DNA from: Lactarius indigo
Taxonomy: Eukaryota; Basidiomycota; Agaricomycetes; Russulales; Russulaceae
Direction: 5' to 3'
Assembly (NCBI GenBank): GCA_025766275.1
Contig: JAFKAC010000240.1
Coordinates: 1 to 49,434 of the forward strand
Length of the DNA: 49,434 bases
The notes under the pieces were generated by a model. The model ran no database searches, was not told the DNA's origin, and was given only the letters and a program-made list of their open reading frames with translations. The translations under genes and the position numbers were made by a program. The first letter of the stretch is position 1. Each line of letters begins with the position of its first letter. This document shows, in pieces, positions 9,241 through 21,235 of the stretch.

Positions 9241-12050
9241 ATGGGTGTCACTGGCCTTTGGGACGTAAGTACGCTCACCCATCCAACTACTCCCTCTAAC
9301 ACACCCCAGATCCTCAGACCTTCTGGGAAACTGCGATCCCTCACCCACGTCGCCGTCGTCGATGGGTTCGAAGCCAATCCCGCCAATCTTCGCGGTCTTC
9401 GCATCGGCATTGACGCGTCCATTTGGTTTTTTCATGCCGCGCATGGGAGAGAGGGGGAGAACCCCGAAATTCGTACACTATTCTTCCGTTGTGCCAAGCT
9501 TACGAGCACGCCATTCCTCCCTCTCTTCATCTTCGATGGTCCCAAGCGTCCCAAGGTCAAGCGTGGGAAGAGAATCTCAGGGGAAAAGCACTGGTTGGTT
9601 GACAGTATGAAGGGAATGATCGAAGCGTTTGGGTTCGAATGGAGAATGGTGCGTTCAATTTTTTTTTTCGTCGATCGGCGTTCTGCTGATCGCCTCTCCT
9701 CACCAAAGGCCCCCGGAGAGGCAGAAGCAGAGCTGGCTTACCTGAATAGCATAGGCATCATCGACGCGGTCTTGTCAGACGACGTCGATAATTTTCTATT
9801 CGGTGCTAAGATGGTCATTCGCAAGTGCGCACTGGCTAACATCCCCACGCAAATCGCCTCTCTCATCCTTCTCGAACTAGCTCAAGTGCTAACCTCTCAG
9901 GAAACAGCAAGCACGCCACGAAGAACGCGGACGGTCGCGTGGACGGCAACCATTCTACGGTCTACACTTCGGCCGAAATCCTCGCACACCCGTCCATCCA
10001 GCTAACCCGAGGTGGACTCATCCTCATTGGTTTGCTCTCCGGGGGCGACTACCACCCTGCCGGCCTCGCCCGCTGTGGGCCCGGAATCGCTCACGGGCTC
10101 GCAAAGTGCGGGTTCGGCGACGAGCTCCTCAAAGCCACTCAGTCTCTGACCCGCGACGAGCTCCCCGACTTCCTCAACACGTGGCGCGAGGAGCTGCGCG
10201 GCGAGTTGCGCACTAATTCGCGTGGGCACCTCGGCTCCAAGAAGCCCTCTCTTGCAAAGGCCGTACCGGACGCGTTTCCTGACATCGACGTTCTGCTCTC
10301 GTACACCAATCCGATCATCAGCGCGACGGATGCCGGCGCGCGCCGCACCCACACGCCGCCCCGGTGGGAGCGCGAACCAGATCTCGGGAAACTCGCGCAC
10401 CTTTGTGAGTTACACTTTGAGTGGGGACTCAAAGACATCATCATCAAGCGCTTTCGTACCGTCTTGTGGCCGAGTATCGTTCTCCGCGCTCTGCGACGCG
10501 CTGCATTGGAAGCGGCCACGGCAGGTGGAAGGGAAAGAGAACCGCTTCAGGACGTGTTTGGGACTCCGTCGAAGCTGCTGGCGCGGCACTTCTCGTCTAT
10601 GGGTTTCGACGCGCACGACACGGGAGGAGATGGAGGCGGTGGTGGGTTACAGGAGCTCATCGTGAAGATTCATAGCTCGCGGACGCACGCCTACACGGAC
10701 AGCATCTTGGAGTATCGCCTCGAGGTCGCACCCGCGCAGCTTGTGCACCTCGCTAGTGCGGGAATTCAAGGGCTCCGAAAGCCTGCGGACACCACCTACG
10801 ACGTGCTGCCCTCGGAATCCGAAGATAGTGAGGGTGATCCCGACGACGAGGACACGGGCAAAAGGAAAAAGAAACGCGGCGCGGGCCCCCCACCGGAGCC
10901 AGAAAGCCACTTGCGCGTGTGGATGCCGGCGTGTATGGTCCGCCCTGCACTCCCGGATCTCGTCGAGCGGTACGAAGCAGAGGTCGAGGCGAAACGCGCG
11001 AAGAAGTCGTCAAAGGGCAAACAAAGAGCACCCACGACGAAAGCTACTTCCAAGAAGAAGGTTGCCAAGCCACGGGCTCCCGTGGACTCTGATGCTGAGT
11101 TTGATCTCAACGTCAGCTGCCCGTCAGAAGATGAGAGGGGGAGAGGAGGAGGATCCTCCCCACCTCCGAGGCCTCGCACGAAGGCTGCTCTCCCCGCAGC
11201 ATCGTTAGACTATTCCCAACGGTCAGACGCCTTCCGGAAACACCCTACTTTTTCGTCTCAGGGAGATGGACAACAGCAGATTTTGGACATCTCCACGTCC
11301 GACGACGAGGCCGCCCCTGGCCCTTCAACGAAGCTCCCTCTTTCTTCGCCTTCCAAAGTACTGCAGATGCTCGACATGAATCTCAACCCGGAAATGAATC
11401 TCCGCGCGGCGCCAGCGACTACATCTTATCCTTCAACCCACAAGAGGCCCCCTCTGCGACCTTTCCCTATGGTCTTCGAAGACGACGACGGCGCCTCGAA
11501 TCTTCTGCAGAGACCCTTTGCGGCAGTAACAGCATTCCGCGCATCTACGCCTCCTCCACGGCGGCATCAGCCGCTGCCAATAATACCCCAGGAAGAAGAA
11601 ATATCGAGCGATGACGACCCGGATATGGTGATCGCAGATCTTCCCGTGCTCGCCGACACTCGGCACCTTTCTCCAGGACGGGGGCAACCCCGTGCATACC
11701 CACAGACGACGACGTCAGTAGGCTACGATAGCCAGCAGCAGGGGCATGTCAACTCGTCCCGTCCACCGTCCCAGACATCACCTCGGCGACGGCAGTCGCG
11801 ATACCATCCATTTCCGCCGCCGCCGACGAAGGAGGCGCGCAAGGGTAACTTGGAAGAAGTGCGGTTCCCGCGCGCGCAGGAGGGTGCAGAGACGTCTATC
11901 ATCTCGATTTCTAGCGGTGGCTCTGATATCGATGACGATGACGGTTTGGCGTTGGCTCCGTTGTTGATAGCGCGGTCGCGGACCTTGGTGCCGCAAAGGG
12001 TGGTTGCTACAGGCCGGGATTTGGACCGTGAAGTCATCGATCTGACGTAG
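9241..12050 (+). CDS. GEN1/YEN1-type Holliday junction resolvase (Rad2/XPG nuclease family)
   Basis: Model: join(9241..9264, 9310..9648, 9709..9824, 9881..12050), 2649 bases, 882 residues. It starts MGVTGLWD, the family's near-invariant N-terminus. The XPG-N domain carries IGIDASIW and FIFDGP, and the XPG-I domain carries APGEAEAELAYL and DDVDNFLFG; together these supply the metal-binding acidic residues. The third junction gives VIRNSSANLSG, as in GEN1-like proteins. A helix-hairpin-helix segment follows (GGDYHPAGLARCGPGIAHGL). The family cuts four-way DNA junctions at the end of homologous recombination in the nucleus. The last exon encodes a very long low-complexity tail rich in S, P, R and D with basic patches (KRKKKRGAG, SKGKQRA) suited to nuclear import and phosphoregulation. 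FEN1 or XPG are less likely given the GEN-type core and tail. Confidence 0.9.
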
Positions 12051-12348
12051 TATCACGCATCTATATACCATTTGTATCAATCTCGTGGAGTGTGATTAGC
12101 CGCATGCCGTCAGTTTTTGGTTTCATTCATATCATGTACAGATGGGAAATGTGTAAGTAAAAAAAAACACAAACACGATGAAATCCAAAGATTGTAATAC
12201 AAATGGGTTCTGCAAATCAACAGGTTCCGGAATTGGGGGGTTTTATGAGATTACAACCAAGCCCACAAACAGACAGACACGGAGAGATAATGATACCCAT
12301 CCAACAACAGGTTGTGAATAAAAGAAAGAAATGCATCGATCAACCTAA
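12051..12348. other. Shared 3' region between convergent GEN1-like and TSC2 genes
   Basis: There are 298 bases between the two stop codons. It is AT-rich with an A tract at 12160 and no coding frame. The two 3' UTRs probably overlap or abut here. Confidence 0.5.
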
Positions 12349-15300
12349 CTAATACTCGATCGTGAAGTCTCGCGAAGAATCCTCTCCACCGTCCTCGGGT
12401 TGCTGTTCCGTCGGCGACGGATGCGGCGGCATCTGCGCGCGAAAGCGCTTGATAGCCTGCAGGCGCGCGCGCCAGTTAGTCTGCACTTCGACCTGCACGG
12501 TATCGCCCTGCGTGTACTGGAATACCGAAGCGAACCAATCCGCGAGGAGGCTGAGTTGGCGCACGAGCAGCGGGAGGTTCTCTGCCGATATCAGCTTGAA
12601 GTTCCCGATCGGTGTGAACTCGGTCATGCCGGGCGCGCGCTGTACGGTCACGCGGAAGTACTCGTTTTCGTGCTGCGGCTGCGGGACGTGCCTGCCGGGG
12701 TTGTTGTTGGGGAGGGTGGGGGTGGAAGGAGAAGTAGCAGAGGCAGAGGAAGAGGAGGAGGAAGAGAAGGAGGCGATGGCGCCGAGGGGCGAGTGGGGCT
12801 CGATGACGATATTAAGGAACTGGAACTGCGTCGCAAGCGTGTCGAAGCGGTAGGGCATGCCCGAGTCGTTCCAAATGATGCGCACAAAGTCGTTTCCGAT
12901 GTGACGTTTCTTGTAGTCAAATTGCGGGTCGTGCGGGTGGTTCGGCATCAGCGTCGCGGTGTGGTACAGGATCTGCCCAATGTCGTCCCACCACGCATAT
13001 GCGTACTCCCCGTCCTCGTCTGGGTCCAGCCCCCCCGCGTACACGTCCACCTGCCCCCGCAGGTTGATCAACCGCCCGATGCCCTCCAGGAAGCGCGTGT
13101 ACGCCGGCGAGCCGTGATTGTTCCCGAGAATCTCCCGCTCGTGCGTCTGTCCGGGCGCGACGTACATGATGCCCACTTTGTGCGTGTCAATGACGGGAAT
13201 CCGATCGAGTGTCCGGAACAGCGCCGGGAGGCCCGACGTGTCCGCGACCTTTCTTCTCCTTTGGTCAGAACTACGGCCGTACGGCGATAGCTGCAGGGCG
13301 AAGAACGACGGGTCGATGGCCACGTCCTTCCGCCGCTGGGAAGGCGCGCTGCCTTGCCAGACGTAGCCCGTGATGGGGTCTGGCCGTGGCGGTGGAGCTT
13401 CTTCCGGCTCCTCCGTTTTTGGGGGGTACAAGGTCCGGATAACCTCCTAATGATACGATCGTGACAAAGGTCACAAATGAACGCGACAGACGAACGCACC
13501 TGGTACAACTCGTCCTCCTCCGAGAGTGGTTCATGGTTCATGGATAGTACCGCGGGAACCGAAAGCATGTCGGGGTCGACCTCCCCCGGCCCGACCATGG
13601 GGACGTTCTCGATGCGAGCTAGGATGCGCGTGAGGCCCGATGCGCGACGTGCGACGACCTCGAGCCATCCGATCCTGGAGAGCGCTCGTATAGTGACCAG
13701 CGCATTCCCCACGACCCAGGTTTTCTCGGCGACGGACTCGGGTGAACCCGAGTTAATGAGAACGTCGCTCAGCATCGAGTTGGTCGGGCGGGGATCCGCG
13801 CTGGCATACGTGTAGCGCGCGAGCCAATCAAAGCACACTTCTGCAGGCTCGTCAATCTCGTCCTGCCCCCCATTGGCCAAGTGCAGCTGCCTCGCGATGT
13901 ACTTGACGTGTTTGGGGCGGTCCGGCAGCTTCAGGGCTAGGAACCACAGATAGACGATGTAGTACGACATGACGCGAAGATGCTGAGAGAGTGCCCACGA
14001 CGTGTCCGGCGATGGCTCGGGGCGGTTGTGCAGACGGAGATACTGCAACGCGACGCCGAATACGAGCTTGAAGTCCGCGTCGGTGAAGTTGGCATATAGG
14101 TGGGGCAGCGACCCGACGATGGCGAGAAAGTCGATGATGTGCACCGCCATGCTCGCATTCGTCATGATCTGCGACAACTTCGTCAGGATGTTGGGCAGAA
14201 AGCGCTTCATCGAGTTTGGAAGCTCAAAGGCGGAAAGTGACAGTGCCTGGAGACACGTTTTGATTGTTGATGGCTGGCCACTCAATCCGGCAATCAGAAC
14301 CTCCACCAAGACGTGCTGCCTGGGCGGTTCGAAGCACTTGCGATAGCTGATGATGACGGACAGGGTATGGTAGGCCAAACCCTGGGCATCTCGCGGCCTG
14401 AGTCCCGGTGGCCAGTTCACAACGCCCGACGCCAGCTCGCCCTGGGAGATTTTACTGCACAGCGCAACCAACAACTTTGCGATCGCTGCGCGGGACTTGG
14501 GTCCGCAGAAAAAGTGCTTGTTCGCGAGCAGCGTCGGCAGGTGGCAGAGCACGTACGACAGGATCTCCCAGTCTTTTTCCTCAGAAATGAGCTCGACAAA
14601 GGCGAGGAGGAGCGACGACACGGGCAACACAATGCGATTCCCGGGTCCCAGGGGGTCGTAGGAAATGGGGCCATCGGACGGCGTGTCCGATTCGGGAATG
14701 GTAAAGGGCAGCGATTCGGGCACGGCCCAGAGCGGTTTCCGAGGTTTCGCGTCCGCAGAAGCAGGAACCGACGGCAGCTGGCGATTGGGAACTCGGGAGC
14801 GACTTCGGCTGGACGTCGAGCGAGAGGGCCTCGCGTCGCGGCCACGGGACGAGTGGCGCCCGTTACGCTCTGGGGCACGTGCACGGGCCCTGAGGATCTC
14901 CTGCGGATCGAGGGTCGGCTCTTCGTGCGCCGGCTCGCCCCCACTCGCCGGGACGTCCACCCTCCCGACGAGACCCGCGAGCGCAGCGATGCTGCCCAAT
15001 CGATCGTACTTGTTGTAGACTGAGTAGAGACGATGGTCGCGATCGACGCGTAGCCTGAAGAAGAACTGCAGGATTGCGAGGCGCGCCCGCGCCGATTTGG
15101 CGGTCGAGACCAGCTCGACGAGGATGCGGAACACGCGCACGGCGAGCGTGCGGTTGCGGTCGGACAGCGAGTACGGCGTGAATGCAAGCTGTGCAAAAAT
15201 GTGCACGAGGGCGACGACGGCCCCTAGCGCGGCGGGCATCCCGGGTGGCTCGGAAGCAGATAGTGGGATGTTCATGGAGGACGCGTCATCAGGGCGCGGC

Positions 15301-17834
15301 GGCGCGTGTGGCTGTGAACGTGCGGCAGCCACGGATGCGCTGGTGGCGAACGAGGATATCAGCGACATGACGGCAGGCATTGCGGAGGATTCCCTGTCGC
15401 GCTGGGATCCTAGATAGTCAAAGTGCCCTCGAGCAGAAACAGGTGAAACGTTGGACGAGATTGGCCCAGTTGGGGTGGGGGCAGTCGAGGTTGCCTGCGC
15501 AGCAGTTCCTGCTGTCGGATCGCCGTCACCGTCCTCTCCGTCCGCCGCTGTGGTCCTGAGAAGATCGAGCATGGGCGTGGTTAACGTCTCTTCCAAGACC
15601 CGATCGGCGTCCTCAGCATTCGAATCCTTCTCTTTCTCCTGCGCCTCGATCGTCCGCAGCACCAGCTCATCCGCGAGGATGTTCCACACGACCTCGTACC
15701 CATCGCGCTCACCCTTGCGGTAGTCCTGCCGCATGCAAAAGTCCATGACGAGATCCACGAGCGGGTGTCTGTGCATCGGCACGTCGCGCACTGTAGCGCT
15801 CACCGCCTGTAGTGCATCGAGCAGCGCAGCACGCGTGAGTGGACGCGCAACCGAGCTTATCTCCGGGAGGCTGAGAATGGAAGACCAACTCGTGAGCCAG
15901 TCGTGCGCTATTGGGGAGAGGTCACCGCGCTCGAACATAACGTTGATGATATTGGCGGTATCGGAATCAACCAAGTGCTCGGCGATCGAAAGAAGGATGG
16001 TGGACAGGTAGGGATTGCAAGGGGTACTGGGGTGGTCTCTGGACAACAACGCCGACAAGGTCTTGAGGAATGGTGTTGGGGCATCACTCGGACGCGCGAG
16101 CGGCACGATGAATGGGCTCCCGTCCGCATTTCTGAAAATGCGTCAGCTATACGAAGCGAAAGAGGCGCGATTAGAGGCGACATACTTGAGCGGACGGACG
16201 TAACGCGCTAGAATGAGCAAGATGTCCCCGACAACGTTCGTTTCGTCCTCAGCCACCTCATCGTAGCTATCTGCACGTTCATCATACTCCTGGAAGACGT
16301 CCCGTAATGCACCTGCGATTTCCAATAGGACCTCCTCTCTCTCAGCGTCCGTCCCGCTGTCTTCTAGCTGCACAGATACCCACGCTTCCGCGGCCTTTCG
16401 CAGCATGCGGCCAACCTTGCCAAGGTCCCCGCGCGTGAATTCATCTTTGGCCCACGCGCGCTCCATCAATCCGCGCTCGAGGCTAAGACCACCTGGCGCA
16501 CCACTGGGCGCGTACGAGTCGATACTCATCCGCGCGATGTATGATCTCGCGAGGCGGGTGCACAACGCACGGCGGACGTATAGGCGTAACGTGCGGCAAG
16601 CGCCGGTGGCGGTTTGCACGCTTCCGCGCCATGCACTAACCCCTGCGCTGGTGCGGGGCAATAAGTGATGCCGGAGGATGATGAAACAGCTTGCCGTGTA
16701 CGGTCCGTTCAATATCGGGTCGAGAACCTCGACGATGTGGCGTTCAAGTGGGAACTGGGTCTCGAATTGGTCGCTCGAGCTCAAGGACAGGCGAGGGAGC
16801 TGGCTCGCGTAAAACGCCAGGCAGCGGAAAAGTACGGGAATGATGGCCTTGAGGTGCACCGGGCTGAGATATCGCGCCTGAGCATCGAGATGATCCAGGT
16901 AGAGGGCGACGGCGATGTCGGCGGGCCTGCGGGGTGTGGGCCCGAGGGGAGATGGTATGATGGGGGAAGCAAGGGGGAGTGACGCAGAGGAATGGTGGCG
17001 TCGATGGGTGGTACGCGTCGGGGTGGGTGTAATCGGGGAATGCGGTCCCTGGGGGATTTCTGGGCTGGCATGGACGGAAGGAAGGCTAGGATCGGTCGGG
17101 AGCGCAAGGGCACGTTCCACCAAGCCACCAAGGAAAGAGAGAACGCTACCGATCGTGGGCTCGCTGAGCCGTGCTAAGGTCTCCGGTCTCGAGGTAGTCG
17201 TTGTCAAGAATGCACCGAGGGCATCGAGGCTGCGTTCCCTCTCGGCGCGGTCGGTCGACGAGATGGAATCTCGTACAAGCAGGCCGGTGAAGGAGGCCTC
17301 GATCCACGTTTGGAGCATCTCGAGCAGCTGGGTCTCGACGCCTGCGATCTCTGCCCCGCCTCGGGTCAACGCGGTGAAGGCACGAAAGCGGGCCTCCCAT
17401 ACATCGGCATGCCATGCGTTCAGGCCGCGAGCGGGGAATAGTGAAAAGAGTGCGATGCGATCGGAAGCCTTGAGGACAGGGGCGGGAGTGCGCTCAAGGA
17501 AGGAGGCGAGGATGTCGAACCCTGCTGCGCGAAGAGATGCGGGTGCGTCTGCGGCGCAGAGTGCAGCCAGGACGGGGGTCAGGGAGTAGAGCTGGACGGT
17601 GGACGCATTGGCGAGGGCTGCAGAGAGCGAGCGCGCTGTGGAGAGAGAAGGGACGGCAGGTGGTGTCAAGACAGCTATGAGCTCTTCGACTGAGAGGGCG
17701 GGATCAGGGGCTATGGGGAGGGTGGACGGCGTGGGATCAGTACGGCGCCGCCATGGAAAGTTGGCAAACGTGTTGGTGTTGGAACGACCACGAGAGCGAA
17801 ATGCAGCTTCGGGCTCCTGAGGTTGAGGGGACAT
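12349..17834 (-). CDS. TSC2: Tuberin (TSC2) homologue, Rheb GTPase-activating protein
   Basis: Model: complement(12349..13446, 13500..16131, 16186..17834), 5379 bases, 1792 residues, close to the roughly 1800 of animal tuberin. The N-terminal two thirds are helical repeat-like sequence typical of tuberin, with low-complexity inserts near 14740-14900. The last exon holds the Rap/Ran-GAP domain: DRIPVIDTHKVGIMYVAPGQ, then KKRHIGNDFVRIIWNDSG, whose GND asparagine matches the family's catalytic thumb, then QFQFLNIVIEPHSP. TSC2 acts with TSC1 to switch off Rheb and so restrain TORC1; TSC1 is not in this window. A serine and proline insert sits inside the GAP domain near 12690-12790. The start ATG at 17834 gives MSPQPQEPEAAF. 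It lies in frame with, and only 27 bases after, the stop of the upstream gene, so its promoter must overlap that gene. Confidence 0.92.
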
Positions 17835-17861
17835 GCAGGGTGACAATATCCCATTTCGGCT

Positions 17862-19050
17862 CTAGCTACACATCACAAATCGCGAACACAGATACACAAC
17901 TGATGACCCCATCTCCACTTCCTCCATCGGTTCCCACAACGCTACACGACACCCTTCCTTGATAGTGGCGATCGGGACATTCTTCGCGTCGTGAGGTGGG
18001 ACTGACAGTAAAACCAGTATCGATCTATCCTCCCCACTGGGTCGACCACGTGCTAGACAAACCGACGTAGCCAGCCCCCCTCGTTGAGCAGGGGGCTTGG
18101 GTGAACTCAGGACTTGCTCGATCTCCACGAGCATACGCGCAGACTCTAGAGAGGGGGTGCTTTTACGCCAGAGCGAAAGGGACGTGGTCTTCCATCCGAT
18201 CACTTGTGATGCTCGTTCGGCCAGCCCTCCTCTGTACTCAATAGAGGTGTTATATCGATCGCCTTTGGAGACTCCTTACTTACCTCGTATATCGGATCTC
18301 CTTGCCAGCACCAGCCTTTCGAGGAGTCACTTCCAGTCCCCTTCGAACCGCATTCTCCGTTGGTGTCGCACTATCCTGCGCTAATGTCAAACCCAACAAC
18401 TCTGCCCTGCCGCTATCCGTCAACACATCCGTTGCTCTTGCGATATGCGTGCTTGATACAGGTTTCGATGGACGTGTGGGAAGATGAGAAGGAGTAAGAA
18501 ATGAGGACAAGTTAGGCGTGGTAAAACTCCTTGGAGGCGTAAATGGCCGTGGGTGTGCGTTGGGTATTTTTGGAGGCTCTATGACTTTCTTGGGTTTGAA
18601 TGAATGTATGACCGGAGAGTGAAGGGATGGGGGTGGAAGGACGCTGACAGGGGCCGCAGTAGAAGCACTTTCATCATTCACTGGTGCGGGTTCTACAGCA
18701 CTTGGCCGTGGAGGGTCAATTTGGCGAATTGGACGCGTGTGACTACTGCCAGGTACTGGGCCCTCCAAGGGGACTACCGGTCCTAGTTGCATCCGCGCCC
18801 GCCTAGGGGTATCAGAAGGAATGTTCCGTTGATTCACGCTCGGAGGCGCGAAGTCCGAGCGGAAAACTGGACGTTGTCGATGTCGAGATGCATGGGGCCG
18901 CGGGGGTGTGGTCGGGGTTCCATCGAATTTTGGAAGCAAACGAATCTTTTTACTTGGAGAATCTGGTCTAGAAAAGAAGGTCAGGAGGGCTAGAGGCGAG
19001 ACCGCCGCAAACGTTCTCAGCTGAATGTTCACCGCGCCTTGACATTGCTA
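17862..19050 (-). CDS. Unrecognised proline-rich protein gene directly upstream of TSC2
   Basis: Two exons are clear: about 19010 down to 18284, then 18231 down to 17862 (stop TAG 17862-17864), joined in phase at YTRGGLAERAS. The first exon encodes a disordered proline/serine/threonine-rich region with repeated basic-proline clusters (PSKKIRLLPKFDG, TPPRSFTTP). The second encodes a more ordered segment (SLSLWRKSTPSLES, EIEQVLSS, VALWEPMEEVE, VVYLCSRFVMC) that could be a small conserved beta domain. I do not recognise a family. The 5' end is uncertain: ATG TCA AGG at about 19049 would need a splice to reach the main frame, and I could not make that phase work. It is transcribed toward TSC2 and away from the kinase gene. 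Confidence 0.6.
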
Positions 19051-19217
19051 CCGTCAGACGGCTGCCTCGAGCCTGAGAGCGCCAGCCCAGTGACCAGAGG
19101 GTGTCACAGTCACAGTCACAGATGTCACGTATGTCACCGCCGTGTTAGATGATTGTATTTAGCACTTCCCTCTGGCCCGCCGTCTCTATACCCATCCCCG
19201 CGGAGTACCGTCCGGCC
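19051..19217. promoter_or_regulatory. Short shared upstream region of two divergent genes
   Basis: About 170 bases separate the likely 5' end of the proline-rich gene (-) from the kinase ATG (+). It contains a run of near repeats of the form GTCACAGTCACAGTCACAGATGTCACGTATGTCACC at about 19103-19137, a candidate for clustered factor binding sites. Confidence 0.4.
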
Positions 19218-21235
19218 ATGGGTGATCCGTTCGATGTAATCCCCTTCGATGTACGCGTCCCCGTCTTTGTAACATCTTCATGTCTCGCTCACTCAGCCTA
19301 GGATATCAAAGGCGGCTGGTCAAAGTTGGGTTCAGGCTCTTTCGGGAATGTATACAAGGGTGCGGGAAACACCTGATGTCCTTCGCGAATTACTCTTACC
19401 CTACCGACTCTCGCAGGTTCGTATCTAGGTATCGAGGTTGCCATAAAGGAGGTGCTTCCCTCCACGGAGTACGATGTCGCCAAGTACTTTGAGAGAGAAT
19501 GGCGCCTTCTCAAGTCTGTACCTCTTCCTCACCTCTATTCCAGATCTGACATCCCTGCAGAGAGTCTAGGCATCCCAACGTCGTTCTCTATCTCGGTCTC
19601 TCGCGCGCTCCTGAGCCTGATGGTCGCATCTTCATCATTTCGGAATTCATCGAGAATGGTACGAATTCTCACGTGTGACTCTGTTCGTTTTCCCACTGCC
19701 CCCCTCAGGTAACCTTCGCCAATATATCTACGACAAATCTAAGCCATTACCCTGGCGCCTACGACTCTCTTTTGCAACCGACATCGCCCGTGCCCTCGCA
19801 TACCTTCACGCTCGCAAATGCATACATCGTGACCTTAAGGGCGAGAACCTACTACTTACCGCAAACGGTCGTCTCAAGATCACCGATTTTGGTTTTGCCC
19901 GCATCGCCGCTCGCAACCAAGAAGAGTCCCGTCGTCTCACCTTTTGTGGCACAGACGCATACATGTCCCCTGAGATCCTTTTAGGCTACGAGTTTGATCT
20001 CCCAACCGACATCTTCTCCCTCGGTATAATACTTGCGGAGATCGCCGCACGCCGCCTCGCAGACGACACCCACTTTGCTCGCTCTGCACCTTCATTTACC
20101 GTCGACACCGACGAGGTCCGCAAGCTTGCGAGCCCTGGCTGTCCGCCTGAGTTCATCCAGCTTGCTATCGACTGCATCGCCGAAGAACCTGCTGCGCGGC
20201 CCACCACCCGTGTTATTCTGGAACGCCTCCGCGCCATCGAGGCTGAAGTCTTGGCGCGGCCAGAGGAAGCGGAGGTCCACACGGGGAGCATCAAATTCAT
20301 GACAGGCAATCGACGTCATCTCGGTCCCCCCCGCATCCCAAGCTTTGGTGAAGGAATCGGACAAGGCATCCGTACGAGTTCAACCCAGGAGCCACACCTC
20401 AGTGAGGAAGAATCCGATGACGAATTAAGCGACGCGGTGAGCAGGCTCGAGAGTGTTACCATCATCGAAAATGGTGCCCCTTTGGCGTCGAGACTACCTG
20501 GTGTGCATCTTGCCCTCATCTCGCGAAACTTAAATTGACGGAATACCAGACAACGGTTCGGGTGACTCTCAGCAGCCTCTTCTCGCTGCGGAAAGTTTAT
20601 ACTCCAACTACAGCACAAGCGTCATTCGTGGACATAGCCCACAACCAACCTATTCGACCATCTCTCCTTTATCTTCTGTCCTCACAGTCCGCGCATCCCC
20701 AGCCGCATCCAATCCGCCTCCAAATCGACCTCTCCCCGCGGAGCCCGAGCGTCATTCTGCAATCTCCATGGCATCATACTATACCGCGTCGGAGGAGGAC
20801 GCCTCTTCCATCGCGGCGGCAACCGAAGGCGGCTCGTCCCTCGCCCCGGCCCTCGTACACCGTTTCACGCTCATCAAACCCGGCACCATATTCACGAAGC
20901 GCTCCCGGCCCGCGTCGCCTTCCGGCTCGTCGTCGTCTGCTCCAGGCGGCGGGGGTTGGAGCGCGCTCGACTTTTTCTTCGCGAGCGGCCTTCTCCCCGG
21001 CGGTGGCGGTGGTGCCAAGTGCGATATCTGTGCGAAGCGACTCGGGCGCAAGGCCGCGCTTGAGTGCGACGACTGCGGGTTGCGCGCGCATATCAAGTGT
21101 GGCGAGGTGGCGCCGCGGGACTGCGCGCTCCGGGCGTCGTCGACGTCGATCCTGACACGCGTCTCCTCAGCCCCGCAGCCCGCGCCGGTCAAGGCTAATA
21201 AATCCAAGTCACCTTCCCCCTTTTCGCATCGCTAA
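19218..21235 (+). CDS. TKL-type protein kinase (LISK-like) with C-terminal C1 domain
   Basis: Model: join(19218..19250, 19302..19359, 19417..19513, 19561..19658, 19709..20500, 20550..21235), 1764 bases, 587 residues. The glycine loop is LGSGSFGNVYKG, the lysine motif VAIKEV, the catalytic loop HRDLKGEN, then DFGFAR and a YMSPEI activation-loop end. An intact active kinase is expected. After a serine-rich linker comes a C1-type zinc module (KCDICAKRLGRKAALECDDC, then AHIKC and CAL). Its first histidine is probably the H of VHRFTLIKPG. The kinase/C1 pairing and sequence fit the LISK (LIMK/TESK-related) kinases that are numerous in agaricomycetes; substrates are unknown. A frame stop at 20538 is removed by a phase-correct intron 20501-20549, which is why the C1 part belongs to this gene. 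Confidence 0.85.

Noticed and set aside
9939..12050. Reading the 703-codon frame at 9939 as its own gene
   Set aside because: The residues at its start (NSSANLSGNSKHATKN) continue the nuclease domain from upstream exons, so it is the last exon of the GEN1-like gene.
12400..13290. Long plus-strand open frame (296 codons) opposite the end of TSC2
   Set aside because: Antisense shadow of GC-rich coding sequence. The opposite strand encodes a conserved Rap/Ran-GAP domain; the plus frame has low-complexity V/R/E sequence.
20535..21155. Plus-strand frame of 206 codons overlapping the kinase tail
   Set aside because: Arginine/proline-rich shadow; the correct frame gives the C1 zinc motifs through a phase-correct intron.
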